From assembly GCF_020144665.1 (NCBI RefSeq), contig NZ_JAAHBQ010000055.1:1-40641 (forward strand): a DNA stretch of 40,641 nucleotides, written 5' to 3'. The notes beneath the pieces were generated by a model. That model was not told where the DNA came from. It did not search any database and was given only the letters and a program-made list of their open reading frames with translations. This document shows, one piece after another, positions 40,091-40,641 of the stretch. Source of the DNA: Oscillatoria salina IIICB1. GTDB taxonomy: Bacteria; Cyanobacteriota; Cyanobacteriia; Cyanobacteriales; SIO1D9. Position numbers and translations under genes: made by a program. How positions within the stretch are numbered: the stretch's first letter is position 1; each line of letters starts with the position of its first letter.

Positions 40091-40641
40091 ATGACAATTA
40101 AGATGCAATCTGTAGAATCAAAAACCCAAGATGCGCCAGACTGGTATAAACGCCTGTTTGCTTGGTTGATGGCTCATGGTACTGCTAAGTACGAAGCCCA
40201 AATGGCTGACTTTAAGCGAGCCTTATTCAATGACTTACAAGGGAATGTTTTAGAAATAGGGCCTGGAACTGGTCCAAACTTATGTTATTATCCGGCTGAC
40301 ATTCATTGGATTGGGATTGAACCAAACCGATTCATGTATCCCTATTTGAAGCGAGAAGCTGAACGACTTGGCTTAGACATCGACCTTCGTTTGGGAACCT
40401 CGGAACGATTGGATATCGAGGATAACAGCATCGATGCTGTTGTCAGTACGCTTGTTTTGTGTTCGGTGGATAGTCTCACCGTAACGTTACAGGAAATTAT
40501 TAGAGTTCTCAAGCCTGGTGGACGCTTCTTTTTCCTCGAACACGTAGCTGCACCAGAGGGTACTAAGTTACGACAGATACAACAATGGGTGCGACCCTTA
40601 TGGAAAACTTTTGGTGATGGTTGCCGCCCCGATCGCGAAAC
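40091..40641 (+). CDS. SAM-dependent methyltransferase, 3' end outside the window
   Basis: Open from ATG 40091 to the window edge (183 codons and still open). Class I Rossmann methyltransferase: motif I VLEIGPGTGPNL (~54-65), the acidic end of strand 2 in IGIEPN (~76-81), an Asp in NSIDAVVSTLVL (~115-126) and the LKPGGRFFFLEH post-motif (~144-155). The region after it (LRQIQQWVRPLWKTFGDGC) resembles METTL7-type and UbiE-related small methyltransferases, which act on thiols or quinone-like small molecules. The methyl acceptor cannot be deduced. It is divergent from the SGNH gene (143 bp). Confidence 0.85.
   Translation, partial: MTIKMQSVESKTQDAPDWYKRLFAWLMAHGTAKYEAQMADFKRALFNDLQGNVLEIGPGTGPNLCYYPADIHWIGIEPNRFMYPYLKREAERLGLDIDLRLGTSERLDIEDNSIDAVVSTLVLCSVDSLTVTLQEIIRVLKPGGRFFFLEHVAAPEGTKLRQIQQWVRPLWKTFGDGCRPDRE

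Overview
The window comes from a cyanobacterium. The evidence is psaC (photosystem I subunit VII), solanesyl diphosphate synthase, many HIP1 octamers (GCGATCGC) in genes and spacers, and many small proteins that look cyanobacteria-specific. The pair hetZ-patU3 (2652-4916), known from filamentous cyanobacteria, together with an AMIN-domain cell-wall amidase of the AmiC type, suggests a filamentous strain. Nothing here decides whether it forms heterocysts. I see no tRNA, rRNA, CRISPR array, insertion sequence or prophage. The window looks like chromosomal core with a few accessory modules.

Layout. 23-9321 is mainly minus strand: amiC, a long structured spacer, sds, then (past one divergent small gene) hetZ, patU3 and a membrane transglutaminase-fold protein whose catalytic Cys and His appear to be replaced. 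9912-14017 is also minus: a CPA2 cation/proton antiporter, glmS and psaC, the last with a clear terminator. 14224-16110 (plus) holds a membrane protein of unknown function and a small zinc-ribbon protein. 16341-20942 (minus) is one very large CheA-type hybrid kinase with two tandem receiver domains and an 81-bp in-frame tandem repeat. 21257-24047 carries an 80-residue protein, era and an AstE/AspA-type deacylase.

24232-30182 (plus) is the most interesting module. It is three consecutive genes: a membrane-anchored protein with an N-terminal zinc-ribbon-like segment, a TPR-like stretch and a periplasmic-binding-protein domain; a membrane-anchored von Willebrand A protein with an intact MIDAS; and an 1108-residue tubulin/FtsZ-superfamily protein ending in a four-Cys zinc ribbon. 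Predicted topology puts the ligand-binding and vWA domains outside the cytoplasmic membrane and the tubulin-like GTPase inside. This suggests a sensing or adhesion platform coupled to a cytoskeletal or membrane-remodelling GTPase.

30235-40641 holds housekeeping and stress genes: a glutaredoxin-like protein, cysH (PAPS reductase), a TPR protein, an SbcD/Mre11-type nuclease, a TrkA-N/TrkH potassium uptake pair with overlapping ends, a DUF3891-like protein, a [2Fe-2S] thioredoxin-like protein with an OB-like N-terminus, a Dps protein with a histidine-rich ferroxidase site, a small unknown protein, an SGNH hydrolase, and the first part of a SAM-dependent methyltransferase cut by the window edge. 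Several convergent gene ends carry perfect palindromes of probable dispersed-repeat families that probably act as bidirectional terminators.
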